This document shows, one piece after another, positions 26,261 to 34,497 of a DNA stretch of 43,489 nucleotides. The position numbers and the translations under genes were made by a program. Within the stretch, counting starts at the first letter, position 1. The number at the start of each line of letters is the position of its first letter. Source of the DNA: Alloprevotella sp. GTDB lineage: Bacteria > Bacteroidota > Bacteroidia > Bacteroidales > Bacteroidaceae. The DNA lies in NCBI GenBank assembly GCA_017446765.1, contig JAFSQD010000035.1:1-43489 (forward strand). The letters are read 5' to 3'. The notes under the pieces were generated by a model. The model was not told the origin of the DNA and did no database searches. It was given only the letters and a program-made list of their open reading frames with translations.

Positions 26261-27679
26261 CTAATCCCTTACGTCGTTACCCTCGTTGGCTTCATTGTCG
26301 CTGACGAGGTTGGTCATAAAGTTCTTTATCTTTCCAAAGAACCTCCTACGCTTTTCCTTTTTCTCTGCACGCTCTCTCTCAACGCGTTCCTTCTCAACCG
26401 CTTCCGGGGGTTCCTGCGGTCCCTTGACATTCTGGCCTGCTTCGCGTACTAAGCGTTCCTTTTCGGCTTCTTCCTCCTTCTTTTTCCTGTCAAACATATC
26501 ATTGCCGCTGGAGAGGCTTCCTGCACAGCAGTTCTCTTTGCCTTGTTCAAGGAGGGCTATGGCCATGTTGCACGAGCCGTCCTTGTTAAAGCCCTGCGGG
26601 AGTGAGCTGGCGGGGCGGATGGTCGTATCGACCGACTTCACGACACGCACGGTCTCAAAGTCGGTTACGCGTCGGAAAGCCTTGACGATGTTGCGCATGT
26701 TGGCTGCCCCACCGGTGAGGATGATGCCACCGACAAGTTCGCTGCGCTTGTATCCGGAAAGCTTAATCTGATTGTGTACGTTGCAGATGATTTCTTCCTG
26801 ACGTGCCTCGACGAGGTTGATAAACTCGTCGTAGTTAATGTGGCGTCCGCTGTCGGTGACGATGGGGTTGCGCACTTCCTCGTCATTCTCGCTGAAGGCC
26901 GTACCGAAGTTCACCTTCATGCGTTCTGCCTCAGCCTCTTCGACAGAAAGACTGGTGATGTCGCGCGTGATGTTGCGTCCGCCAAGGGGGAGCACGGCGA
27001 AATGACGCAGGAGGTTATTCTTGAAGATGGCGACCGAGGTGGTTTCGGCACCCATGTCGACAAATACGCAACCGCTGTGGCGCTCGCTGGCAGGTACCAT
27101 GCGATCGGCGAGGGCAAGGGTTGCGATGGGGAGACCTGCAATGCCGAGCTCTGCGTCGTTCATACAATTTTTGATGTTCTCACACACAAAGTTACGCGTG
27201 ACAACATTGAGAAACCGCCCTTCCACCCTGTCGGCAATCATTCCCACAGGTTCGTGTGTCACCTGTGCGCCGAGGCGATATTCCTGAATGATCGTGCCGA
27301 GGATGGTGTGCTCGTCGGACATGGAGCGGGCATTGTCCTGTTCGATTTCGTCAATGACGTCGCGCGACACCTCTGTTCTGGCGGTAAAGGTCTTGGGGAC
27401 AGTGTTTTTGACGGAGTACATGCCCATGCCTCCGATGCCTACGTATGCCTGACCAATGGATTTTTTCAGTTTTTTCTCAAGGTTCTCCTTGATGCCTGAG
27501 AGGCAGGCCTTCATCTTCTTGATGTTGTTGATGCGGCCTCGGCTCACGAAATCGGAAGACGGCTCCTGCACGCATGCCAAGACAAGCAAGGCGTCGTCGG
27601 GCTGCTTGCGTCCGGCGATAGCCGTGACCTTGGATGATCCGATTTCGATGGCTACTACAAAGTTGTCTTCTGCTGCCAT
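26261..27679 (-). CDS. ftsA: Cell division protein FtsA
   Basis: 472 residues. Actin-like membrane adaptor that links FtsZ to the membrane. The ATP-binding fold is clear: FVVAIEIGSSKVTAIAGRK at the N-terminus (phosphate 1), GCVFVDMGAETTSVAIFKNN (phosphate 2), and VGGIILTGGAANMRNIVKAF (adenosine). The SHS2/1C insertion lies around residues 85-165. After about residue 395 there is a highly charged stretch (KKKEEEAEKERLVREAGQ) and then RRRFFGKIKNFMTNLVSDNE, a good candidate for the amphipathic membrane helix. Between ftsQ and ftsZ, with 20 bases to ftsQ. Confidence 0.95.
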   Translation of the reverse strand: MAAEDNFVVAIEIGSSKVTAIAGRKQPDDALLVLACVQEPSSDFVSRGRINNIKKMKACLSGIKENLEKKLKKSIGQAYVGIGGMGMYSVKNTVPKTFTARTEVSRDVIDEIEQDNARSMSDEHTILGTIIQEYRLGAQVTHEPVGMIADRVEGRFLNVVTRNFVCENIKNCMNDAELGIAGLPIATLALADRMVPASERHSGCVFVDMGAETTSVAIFKNNLLRHFAVLPLGGRNITRDITSLSVEEAEAERMKVNFGTAFSENDEEVRNPIVTDSGRHINYDEFINLVEARQEEIICNVHNQIKLSGYKRSELVGGIILTGGAANMRNIVKAFRRVTDFETVRVVKSVDTTIRPASSLPQGFNKDGSCNMAIALLEQGKENCCAGSLSSGNDMFDRKKKEEEAEKERLVREAGQNVKGPQEPPEAVEKERVERERAEKKEKRRRFFGKIKNFMTNLVSDNEANEGNDVRD

Positions 27680-27699
27680 AAATATATATTATTGTTGTT

Positions 27700-28440
27700 T
27701 TATTTCTTTCGCTTGACACACACGACCTGGTCGGGGTGAGTGACATCGATTTCTGAGTATTTGTTCCATCCCACCTCAGGCATAACCTTTTTGTAGAATG
27801 CCATAAGGTTGCGAAACTTCTTGCCGAGACTGTCGGCTGTGCCAATGTGTATCACCTGATCGCCCACGCGTGGAACGAGGTTGATGTTGCGGTTTTCTCC
27901 AACGTAGATTTGCTCTATCTGATCGTCCCAGAAGGGATTGGCACGTAGGAAACGCCCAATGCGTGCAAGCTCGGTGGCCGAGAACTCCCTGTCGATGTGC
28001 CCCGTAGCGACAGCAAGGTTTGCCACATAGCCCATGGACTCCATAACGGTGCCTTCTTCGTCAAGGTAGTAGTCATCGCCGTTATCGGCCATGACGCGAA
28101 GGAGCGGCAGACGTTGCTTAAGAACGACGCGCACACGTCCTCCGGAGGTCTTGAAGCACACGGCTTCTTCGACGAAAGGATTGCCGACCAACGCCTCCTC
28201 AATGGCGCGGCAGCTCACGTCGGACATACTCTTCCCCACAGGATAGATGCCACCAGAGGCACGCAGGATGCGGTCGGCCTCAGCTGAGGAGATGAACCCT
28301 GCATGCGTGCTGTCAGCCACCTCGATATCGATGCCTTCGCAGGTTGCTGTATCCTCCGCGTTGCGGTAGTGGACAAAGGCATAGACGAGGTAAACCGTCA
28401 AGAGAAGCAGCATGAAGAGCTTCAGTAGGACTGTCTTCAT
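27700..28440 (-). CDS. ftsQ: Cell division protein FtsQ
   Basis: 246 residues. One N-terminal membrane helix (VLLKLFMLLLLTVYLVYAFV, residues about 4-23), then a periplasmic POTRA-like segment (GFISSAEADRILRASGGIYPVG) and a beta domain. This is the bitopic divisome scaffold of the FtsQ/DivIB type. Position fixes the identity: it begins 4 bases inside murC (ATGA overlap) and is followed by ftsA. Sequence conservation in this family is low, so much of the confidence comes from synteny and topology. Confidence 0.9.
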   Translation of the reverse strand: MKTVLLKLFMLLLLTVYLVYAFVHYRNAEDTATCEGIDIEVADSTHAGFISSAEADRILRASGGIYPVGKSMSDVSCRAIEEALVGNPFVEEAVCFKTSGGRVRVVLKQRLPLLRVMADNGDDYYLDEEGTVMESMGYVANLAVATGHIDREFSATELARIGRFLRANPFWDDQIEQIYVGENRNINLVPRVGDQVIHIGTADSLGKKFRNLMAFYKKVMPEVGWNKYSEIDVTHPDQVVCVKRKK

Positions 28441-29819
28441 CGTGAGAGGAGTATTTGCGTGAGTTCGGGCACGTAGTCGTCGACATCGCCGGCACCGAGC
28501 ACGATGAGTACGTCGAAGCGCTCGTTTTGCACAATGGCGGGAAGCTCCTCCTTATGGACGAGGCGGCGCTTCATGTCTGGACGCAGGTTATCGTAGATGA
28601 GCTGACTGGTGACGCCTGGTAGGGGCTTTTCGCGAGCGGGGTAGATGTCGACGAGTATCACTTCGTCAAGTAGCGAGAGACTGTCGGCAAATTCGCGATA
28701 GAAATCTCGGGTGCGGGTGAAGAGGTGAGGTTGGAATATGGCTGTGAGCCTCCGCCCGGCGAACACTTCACGCACGGAGAGTATACTCTGCCGTATCTCC
28801 TCTGGGTGGTGGGCATAGTCGGAGAGGAAGACGAGATCATCGCGCTTAATCTTGAAGTCGAAGCGCCGGTCAACGCCTCCGAACGTAGCCATCGCGGCTC
28901 GTAGTTCGTCAGCCCTCGCGCCCGCGAGTTGCGCAAGAGCCATCGCAGCAATGCCGTTCTCAATATTCACACTGACAGGGACGCCCAACTCCACGTCGGA
29001 CACGTTCTCTATAGGTGACACAAGGTCGAAAACAATACGTCCGCCGCCTATTCGCAGGCTTTCGGCATGAAAGTCGCCATCGGCACGTCCGTAGCTATAG
29101 AGGCGCACGTCCTCCCCAGGCTCGGGCTTAAGTTTCAAACCCGTGTGTACAATCAGGGCTCCACCCGGCTGAATGAGCGTGGAATAGTGGCAGAAAGCCT
29201 CAATGTAGGCTTCTTCTGTCCCATAGATGTCAAGATGGTCAGCATCGGTGGATGTGATGACGCTGGCAAAGGGTCTCAGGTGGTGGAAGGAGCGGTCGTA
29301 CTCGTCGGCTTCTATCACCACGTAGGGACTCTCTTTGCTAAAAAGATAGTTTGTACCGTAGTTTTTGGTGATGCCGCCGAGGAAAGCATTGCACCCTACG
29401 TGACTTTGATGTAGGAGGTGAGCGGTCATGGCCGTAGTGGTGGTCTTGCCGTGGGTACCTGCCACGCAAAGCCCCTTCATGCTGCGAGTCAAGAGACCGA
29501 GCACCTCGGCACGTTTCTTTATGACGAATCCTCTTTGGCGGAACCATTCCCACTCCTTGTGGTCGGCGGGAATGGCAGGAGTTAGGACGACAAGCGTAGA
29601 AGCCGCATCGCGGAAACCGGCCGGGATGAGTTCCGGATTGTCCTCGTAGTGCAGTTGTGCACCTTCGGCAGACAGAGCTCGCGTGAGGGGTGTCTCCGTG
29701 CGATCGTAGCCGGCGACAGCCTTGCCGCAGGCGAGGAAATAGCGCTCCAGCGCACTCATCCCGATGCCACCGGCACCGAGAAAGTATACGTTGAGTATGT
29801 CGTCAATATGATGTGTCAT
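28437..29819 (-). CDS. murC: UDP-N-acetylmuramate--L-alanine ligase
   Basis: 460 residues. Adds L-Ala to UDP-MurNAc with ATP, the first step of the peptidoglycan stem peptide, in the cytosol. N-terminal Rossmann motif VYFLGAGGIGMSALERYF (about 11-28), ATP loop GTHGKTTTTA (121-130), the 'NAFLGGITKNYG' and 'EADEYDRSF' segments, and the C-terminal Mur ligase domain (FDFKIKRDDLVFLSDYAHHP, IFQPHLFTRT). Length fits the family. It lies 30 bases downstream of murG and overlaps ftsQ by 4 bases. Confidence 0.97.
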   Translation of the reverse strand: MTHHIDDILNVYFLGAGGIGMSALERYFLACGKAVAGYDRTETPLTRALSAEGAQLHYEDNPELIPAGFRDAASTLVVLTPAIPADHKEWEWFRQRGFVIKKRAEVLGLLTRSMKGLCVAGTHGKTTTTAMTAHLLHQSHVGCNAFLGGITKNYGTNYLFSKESPYVVIEADEYDRSFHHLRPFASVITSTDADHLDIYGTEEAYIEAFCHYSTLIQPGGALIVHTGLKLKPEPGEDVRLYSYGRADGDFHAESLRIGGGRIVFDLVSPIENVSDVELGVPVSVNIENGIAAMALAQLAGARADELRAAMATFGGVDRRFDFKIKRDDLVFLSDYAHHPEEIRQSILSVREVFAGRRLTAIFQPHLFTRTRDFYREFADSLSLLDEVILVDIYPAREKPLPGVTSQLIYDNLRPDMKRRLVHKEELPAIVQNERFDVLIVLGAGDVDDYVPELTQILLSR

Positions 29820-29849
29820 CTTGTATTCCTTAATAGGGGGATTGTGTCT

Positions 29850-30968
29850 TCACGCTTTTCCCGTGGCAAGGCGTATGACTTCACGGGCAATGTCCTCTGA
29901 GGCGTTAGGACGGGCAAAATGGAGGATGTTCTTGCTGAGTGTGGAAAGGCGTGACACATCGGTCACGGTGTTGATGGCCAGGGGCAGAAGAGTCAGTCGC
30001 GCCTCGGTATCGGCCACGCAGAGTGCAGCATCCTTGTTGACAAGGGCCATAGCATTCTTCGTCTGATGATCTTCAGCCACGTTGGGAGAAGGAACGAGAA
30101 TAACGGGCTTGCCCAAAAGGCAGAACTCAGATATGCTGCCGGCCCCGGCACGCGAGATGACAAGGTCGGCGGCGGCATAGGCTTCGTTCATGTTGCTGAT
30201 GAAGTCACGTACGACCAGGTTTCCAGGCATCCCCTGTTCCTTCAGCCTCGTCTGAATCTCACGGCTATAGTATTTCCCTGTCTGCCAGATGAACTGTACA
30301 CTCTCCTGCCGTCGTATCAGATTGAGCCCAGAGAGGATGGTTTCGTTGATGGTGCGAGCGCCGAGCGATCCGCCCACGATGAGAACGGTGTGGCGCTTTG
30401 GATCAAGTCCGAAGCTCTTGACGCTTTCCGTGCGCGAAAGGGTACGATCCATGAGGTTCTGACGGATGGGGTTTCCCGTAAGCAACAACTTATCAGCAGG
30501 GAAGAAACGCTCCATACCCTCGTAGGCCACGCAGATGCGCTGCGCCTTCTTGGCAAGAAGTTTATTTGTGACGCCGGCATAACTATTTTGTTCCTGCAGG
30601 AGGGTGGGGATATCCGCTTTCTGGCATTCGCGGAGCGTGGGACCGCTGGCATACCCCCCCACTCCGACCGCCACGTCGGGGCGAAAGGTACTCACAATTT
30701 CGCGGGCAATACGGCTACTTCTCCACACTTTTGCCAGTACGGCTATATTGCGCCAGGGACGATGCCGGTCAAAACCTGCGACGGGCAGGCCTTTTATCTC
30801 ATATCCTGCGGCAGGCACGCGCTGCATCTCCATACGTCCTTCTGCACCTACAAAGAGGATTTTGGCATCTGGACGCAAGCGGCGGACGGCATTGGCAATG
30901 GCGATGGCAGGAAAGATATGTCCACCAGTTCCACCACCGCTAATGATAACTCTAAGTTCTTTATCCAT
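29850..30968 (-). CDS. murG: UDP-GlcNAc transferase MurG
   Basis: 372 residues from MDKELRVIISGGGTGGH; the 20-residue longer frame is rejected because it runs into the leader. It adds GlcNAc to lipid I to make lipid II at the inner face of the membrane. Seen: the GGGTGGH loop (residues 11-17), VGVGGYASGPTL, LQEQNSYAGVTNKLL, and the C-terminal UDP-GlcNAc site SRAGAGSISEF with PNVAEDHQTKNA. It is the first gene of this division operon, with its own promoter. Its usual upstream partners in the order, murD and ftsW, are absent. Confidence 0.97.
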   Translation of the reverse strand: MDKELRVIISGGGTGGHIFPAIAIANAVRRLRPDAKILFVGAEGRMEMQRVPAAGYEIKGLPVAGFDRHRPWRNIAVLAKVWRSSRIAREIVSTFRPDVAVGVGGYASGPTLRECQKADIPTLLQEQNSYAGVTNKLLAKKAQRICVAYEGMERFFPADKLLLTGNPIRQNLMDRTLSRTESVKSFGLDPKRHTVLIVGGSLGARTINETILSGLNLIRRQESVQFIWQTGKYYSREIQTRLKEQGMPGNLVVRDFISNMNEAYAAADLVISRAGAGSISEFCLLGKPVILVPSPNVAEDHQTKNAMALVNKDAALCVADTEARLTLLPLAINTVTDVSRLSTLSKNILHFARPNASEDIAREVIRLATGKA

Positions 30969-31025
30969 AGACTGTTTCCCCGCCTCGTTAGCGCGGGGAT
31001 ATTCTTTTCTGTGTATAATGTCCCG

Positions 31026-31054
31026 CAAAAATAGGGATTTTTTGCAGATTCAAG
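31026..31054 (-). promoter_or_regulatory. Promoter of the murG-yqeY operon
   Basis: Minus strand: CTTG (31051-31054), a 17-base spacer and TATTTTTG (31026-31033), about 57 bases before the murG ATG. It supports murG as the first gene of a separate transcript. Confidence 0.55.
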
Positions 31055-31307
31055 GCTCTGATGCGCACTTTTTTTCTCTCACAAAGCTTTTTTCTTTTCC
31101 AGAGAGGACGGTTCTGAAAACCAAACAACCTTTTCCGCGTATTTCACGTGCTTTATGACTTATATGCTTGCCGCTTTATGAATAACCAGATGCCTCCATA
31201 ACCCCTTAGAACATGCCACAGAATGCCACTGCTAAGTTTCCTTGCGGACATAAGGTGCGGGGAGATGTGCATTTTAAGGTTGAAAAAAAGTTTTTCTACT
31301 GCATCTC

Positions 31308-31338
31308 TTTGTCGTTCCACCCACATGTCGTACTTTTG
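31308..31338 (+). promoter_or_regulatory. Strong consensus promoter reading toward metK
   Basis: TTTG (31308-31311), a 19-base spacer and TACTTTTG (31331-31338) are a perfect Bacteroidetes consensus. Expected transcription start is about 31344, exactly where the first direct-repeat unit begins and some 340 bases before metK. Confidence 0.7.
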
Positions 31339-31342
31339 CAGC

Positions 31343-31532
31343 CGCTTGAGGACAGATTTCGTGTCTGGGTACACAGAATCTTTCTGCGCTCGGGATAGCA
31401 TCGAAAACAAGCTTTCGTGCTCTCCACTCGCTTGAGGACAGATTTCGTGACTTTGTCGCAGAATCTTTCTGCGCTCGGGATAGCATCGAAAGCAAGCTTT
31501 CGTGCTCTCCACTCGCTTGAGGACAGATTTGG
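31343..31532 (+). repeat. 85-86 bp direct repeat, two units and a partial third
   Basis: Unit 1 is 31343-31428, unit 2 is 31429-31513, and a 19-base start of unit 3 runs to 31532. Each unit opens CGCTTGAGGACAGATTT. Each carries a short hairpin (CGCAGAA-TCT-TTCTGCG, imperfect in unit 1) and a second hairpin around CGAAAGCAAGCTTTCG. The two full units are near-identical in their last 50 bases, while the variable part (GTCTGGGTACACAG versus ACTTTGTCGCAG) lies before the first hairpin. Apparent ORFs through this repeat are low complexity and are not believed. The rest of the 31029-31681 gap holds the murG promoter, the promoter above and the terminator below. Confidence 0.8.
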
Positions 31533-31606
31533 CTGCTTGCAACCTCAATAAAAAATGCTAAAACTTGCGATAGTAGGCCATCGCGTGGCCTGCGACGTAG
31601 ATAGGA

Positions 31607-31632
31607 AGCGCCACCCATGGGCGCTCTTTTTT
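31607..31632 (+). terminator. Intrinsic terminator 50 bases before metK
   Basis: AGCGCC-7-base loop-GGCGCT is followed by C and six T. It would end any plus-strand RNA started at the repeat array, or act as an attenuator in a long metK leader. A second hairpin, AGGCCA-TCGCG-TGGCCT (31575-31591), precedes it. Confidence 0.7.
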
Positions 31633-31681
31633 ATGACTACAACCAAACGACAGACGATATCAACACAACAAGAAAAAGAAA

Positions 31682-32974
31682 ATGGCATATCTTTTCACTT
31701 CAGAATCCGTGTCCGAAGGGCATCCCGACAAAGTGGCCGACCAGATCAGTGACGCCGTACTTGACGAACTGCTTGCCTTCGACCCACAATCAAAAGTGGC
31801 ATGCGAGACGCTTGTCACTACAGGGCAGGTAATCGTTGCAGGCGAAGTACGCTCTGACGCATGGGCGGATCTCCAGACCATTGCACGCCGCACCATCCGC
31901 CACATCGGCTATACGAAAGCAGACTATAAATTTGACGCTGACAGTTGCGGCATACTCAACGCCATACACGAGCAGAGCGACGACATCAACCGTGGCGTTG
32001 ACCGCTCGGAAGCCCTGCTGCAGGGTGCTGGCGACCAGGGAATGATGTTCGGCTATGCCAACAACGAGACCGACAACCTGATGCCCCTGCCCATTTCCCT
32101 AGCCCACGACCTCATGATTACGCTTTCGCGCATACGACGTGAGGGAAAAGTGATGACCTACCTGCGACCCGATGCCAAGAGTCAAGTCACTGTACGCTAT
32201 GACGACAATGACCGCGCCGTGGCCATCGACACCATCGTGGTCTCCACACAACACGACGAGTTTATCACGGCCGAGGAAGCTGGCTCGCAGGAAGAGGCCG
32301 ACCGCCGCATGCTCGAACAGATACGCCACGACATCATCCATATCCTTGTCCCTCGCACCGTGGAAGAACGCGTCAAGACGCCCGAAGTGAAGAAACTCTT
32401 CGAGCAGAGCGACATACGATACCACGTGAACCCCACGGGAAAGTTTGTCATTGGAGGTCCCCACGGCGATACAGGGCTGACGGGTCGCAAGATCATTGTC
32501 GATACCTACGGCGGGCGCGGCGCTCACGGCGGCGGTGCCTTCTCGGGGAAAGACCCATCAAAGGTAGACCGCTCGGCTGCCTACGCAGCCCGACACATCG
32601 CGAAGAACATGGTGGCGGCCGGCATCAGCGACGAAATGCTTGTACAGCTGTCCTACGCCATCGGAGTGGCCGAGCCCATCAGCGTCTATGTCAACACATT
32701 CGGAAAGAAACACATCGACATGAGCGATGGCGAGATTGCCGAACGCATACGGGACATCTTCGACCTTCGCCCCTACGCTATCGAGCAGCGCCTGAAACTG
32801 CGCACACCCATCTACGAGGAAACGGCACGCTACGGTCATATGGGCCACCGCCCGAGACTAAAGGTGAAGTGCTTCGAGCGCAAGGGACAAGAACCTCTCC
32901 GCCTTGAGGTGGAACTTTTCACGTGGGAGAAACTGGACTACGTGGATCAAATCAAGAAAGAGTTCGGACTATGA
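31682..32974 (+). CDS. metK: S-adenosylmethionine synthase
   Basis: 430 residues. Makes SAM from methionine and ATP in the cytosol. N-terminal signature [28 protein letters not shown] with the catalytic His, then the [12 protein letters not shown] loop and the [16 protein letters not shown] phosphate and metal-binding loop near the centre. It is longer than E. coli MetK (384), with extra sequence in the middle ([29 protein letters not shown]), as is usual in Bacteroidetes. It starts right after the leader with terminator. Its last bases overlap the next gene (ATGA). Confidence 0.97.
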   Translation: MAYLFTSESVSEGHPDKVADQISDAVLDELLAFDPQSKVACETLVTTGQVIVAGEVRSDAWADLQTIARRTIRHIGYTKADYKFDADSCGILNAIHEQSDDINRGVDRSEALLQGAGDQGMMFGYANNETDNLMPLPISLAHDLMITLSRIRREGKVMTYLRPDAKSQVTVRYDDNDRAVAIDTIVVSTQHDEFITAEEAGSQEEADRRMLEQIRHDIIHILVPRTVEERVKTPEVKKLFEQSDIRYHVNPTGKFVIGGPHGDTGLTGRKIIVDTYGGRGAHGGGAFSGKDPSKVDRSAAYAARHIAKNMVAAGISDEMLVQLSYAIGVAEPISVYVNTFGKKHIDMSDGEIAERIRDIFDLRPYAIEQRLKLRTPIYEETARYGHMGHRPRLKVKCFERKGQEPLRLEVELFTWEKLDYVDQIKKEFGL

Positions 32975-33546
32975 ACGTCACCGTCTACGCAGCCAGCAGT
33001 AGCCAAGTGCCCGAAGCCTACGCTGAACAGGCCCGCCTCTTGGGACGCATCCTTGCCCGCCGTGGGCATACCCTTTTGAACGGCGCTGGACGCACCGGCC
33101 TCATGGGCGCCACGACAGACGGATGTCTTGAAGCCGGCGGACGAGCCGTGGGCATCATACCAAAATTCATGGTGGACCAAGGATGGGAACATAAGAACAT
33201 GACGGAACTCATCGTCACTCCAGGCATGCACGAGCGTAAAGAGATGATGGCATCGCGCGCCGATGCTTGCATTGCCCTGCCTGGCGGCGTGGGCACCATG
33301 GAGGAACTCCTTGAAATCATCACCTGGAAGCAATTGGGTCTTTACATCAAGCCCATTGTCCTACTGAATATGGGAGGATTCTTTGACGCCCTGCTCGCAC
33401 AGATGCAACGCGCCGTGGACGAGCATTTCATGCGTCCGCTACACCAAGGCCTCTGGTGCGTAGCAGAAACTCCAGAAGAAGCAGTCCGCCTGGCAGAGAC
33501 GACACCCCTTTGGGATCCCTCCATACGAAAACTGGCTGCGCTGTAG
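32971..33546 (+). CDS. LOG-family protein (TIGR00730), metK-linked
   Basis: 191 residues from ATG 32971, overlapping the metK stop by 4 bases. Rossmann-type fold with the LOG signature PGGVGTMEE at residues 104-112 and the 'MHERKEMM' arginine motif at 87-94, both needed in cytokinin-riboside monophosphate phosphoribohydrolases. Bacterial members hydrolyse nucleoside 5'-monophosphates at the N-glycosidic bond, but the true bacterial substrate is often unknown. Translational coupling with metK suggests a nucleotide or SAM-related salvage role (inference). A second LOG protein lies at 36653-37189. Confidence 0.9.
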   Translation: MNVTVYAASSSQVPEAYAEQARLLGRILARRGHTLLNGAGRTGLMGATTDGCLEAGGRAVGIIPKFMVDQGWEHKNMTELIVTPGMHERKEMMASRADACIALPGGVGTMEELLEIITWKQLGLYIKPIVLLNMGGFFDALLAQMQRAVDEHFMRPLHQGLWCVAETPEEAVRLAETTPLWDPSIRKLAAL

Positions 33547-33606
33547 GGATACCCCAGCACGCAGACAAGCCTTTCCGCATCAACCACACACCACACATCC
33601 AGACAA

Positions 33607-34446
33607 ATGCCCGACACGCTGAGTATAAGTCCCGACTCACTGCCCGTAGACACTTTGGCCGACTCGCTGCACTGTGCCGCCGACACAGCGGAGCCCATAG
33701 CGCGTGCCTTTTCGGAGGATTACAGCCTGACCGACTCTTTGCTTGCACTCAACGTAGCTACGGCCAACGGTATCAAGCCACCCATCCCACCCTACGTTCT
33801 GGCAGAAGACGATTCCATCGTCATCACCTTGACGGTGGCATTCCTGCTGATGGTACTCCACGTTGTAAGCCTCCGACTGCAAGGGGATAGTATCAGGCGA
33901 GCCTGGAGTGTACGTGGCGGCGAGATGAATTTGGCTCAGCCCCCTAAATCCACCTTTGGTGTTTTCCTTCTCACTGCAGGGCTTTCCCTGGGCGTATTGG
34001 CAGTCGGAGCTGTAGATCGCTACGGCATCATTCTCCCGTCCCCTTTCGACTCGCCGATGTGGATTGTTGTCATGACGGCAACCGCTTTCTGGCTTACCAT
34101 GCAGATAAAGTTCATTGCCTGGTCGTTCGTCAATGCCATCTTTTCCGATCGTGATGTTGCCACGCAATGGAAAATCGTGGAGTATTCAGCTTCCGAGTAT
34201 GCAGGTATTCCGCTTTTTGTGCTCGCCCTCCTGAGCGTCTACACACAAATATCCTTTACCAATATCAGCATACTGCTTTTTGTAATCCTCTGCTTTGCAA
34301 AATCGGCCCTTCTGTATGCTGCTTTCCGCACTTTTTGGGGTACAGGAGTGGGTGTTTTCCATATAATTATGTACTTTTGCGCGCTTGAAATTATCCCCTT
34401 GATGCTGCTGTGGCGCGTCGCCATGGGATTTTTTCATGTAATCTGA
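33607..34446 (+). CDS. DUF4271 membrane protein
   Basis: 279 residues. The N-terminal 75 residues are acidic and Ser/Asp-rich. They are followed by about five membrane helices: SIVITLTVAFLLMVLHVVSL, TFGVFLLTAGLSLGVLAVGA, WIVVMTATAFWLTMQIKFIA, IPLFVLALLSVYTQISF, ISILLFVILCFAKSALLY, with the C-terminal 'YFCALEIIPLMLLWR' signature of DUF4271. The family is limited to Bacteroidetes and sits beside a HemD-like gene in many of them. Function unknown. Its gene precedes the HemD-like gene by 51 bases, and a TACTTTTG promoter box lies inside its 3' end. Confidence 0.88.
   Translation: MPDTLSISPDSLPVDTLADSLHCAADTAEPIARAFSEDYSLTDSLLALNVATANGIKPPIPPYVLAEDDSIVITLTVAFLLMVLHVVSLRLQGDSIRRAWSVRGGEMNLAQPPKSTFGVFLLTAGLSLGVLAVGAVDRYGIILPSPFDSPMWIVVMTATAFWLTMQIKFIAWSFVNAIFSDRDVATQWKIVEYSASEYAGIPLFVLALLSVYTQISFTNISILLFVILCFAKSALLYAAFRTFWGTGVGVFHIIMYFCALEIIPLMLLWRVAMGFFHVI
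34372..34379 (+). promoter_or_regulatory. Possible -7 box for the HemD-rnpA-yidD transcript
   Basis: TACTTTTG in the 3' end of the DUF4271 gene, about 120 bases before the HemD-like start; no convincing TTTG at -33. Confidence 0.35.
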
Positions 34447-34497
34447 CACAAACTGACTATACTTTCGAGAGTGGCAGTCAAAAGCCACAAGTGACTT

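Noticed and set aside
31343..31532. CRISPR array
   Set aside because: Units are 85-86 bp and nearly identical over most of their length, with no alternating unique spacers and no cas genes.
31153..31618. Minus-strand frames through the 85-bp repeats
   Set aside because: They only encode repeated low-complexity peptide such as SGEHESL..MLSRAQKDS; the promoter and terminator for a transcript are on the plus strand, and the frames shift between repeat units.
31540..31681. Known SAM riboswitch upstream of metK
   Set aside because: I could not match the SAM-I kink-turn and four-way junction or the SAM-II pseudoknot elements; only hairpins and a terminator are visible.
33637..34167. 176-codon minus-strand frame opposite DUF4271
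   Set aside because: The plus strand has a clear multi-helix membrane protein with the family signature; the opposite frame has no feature.
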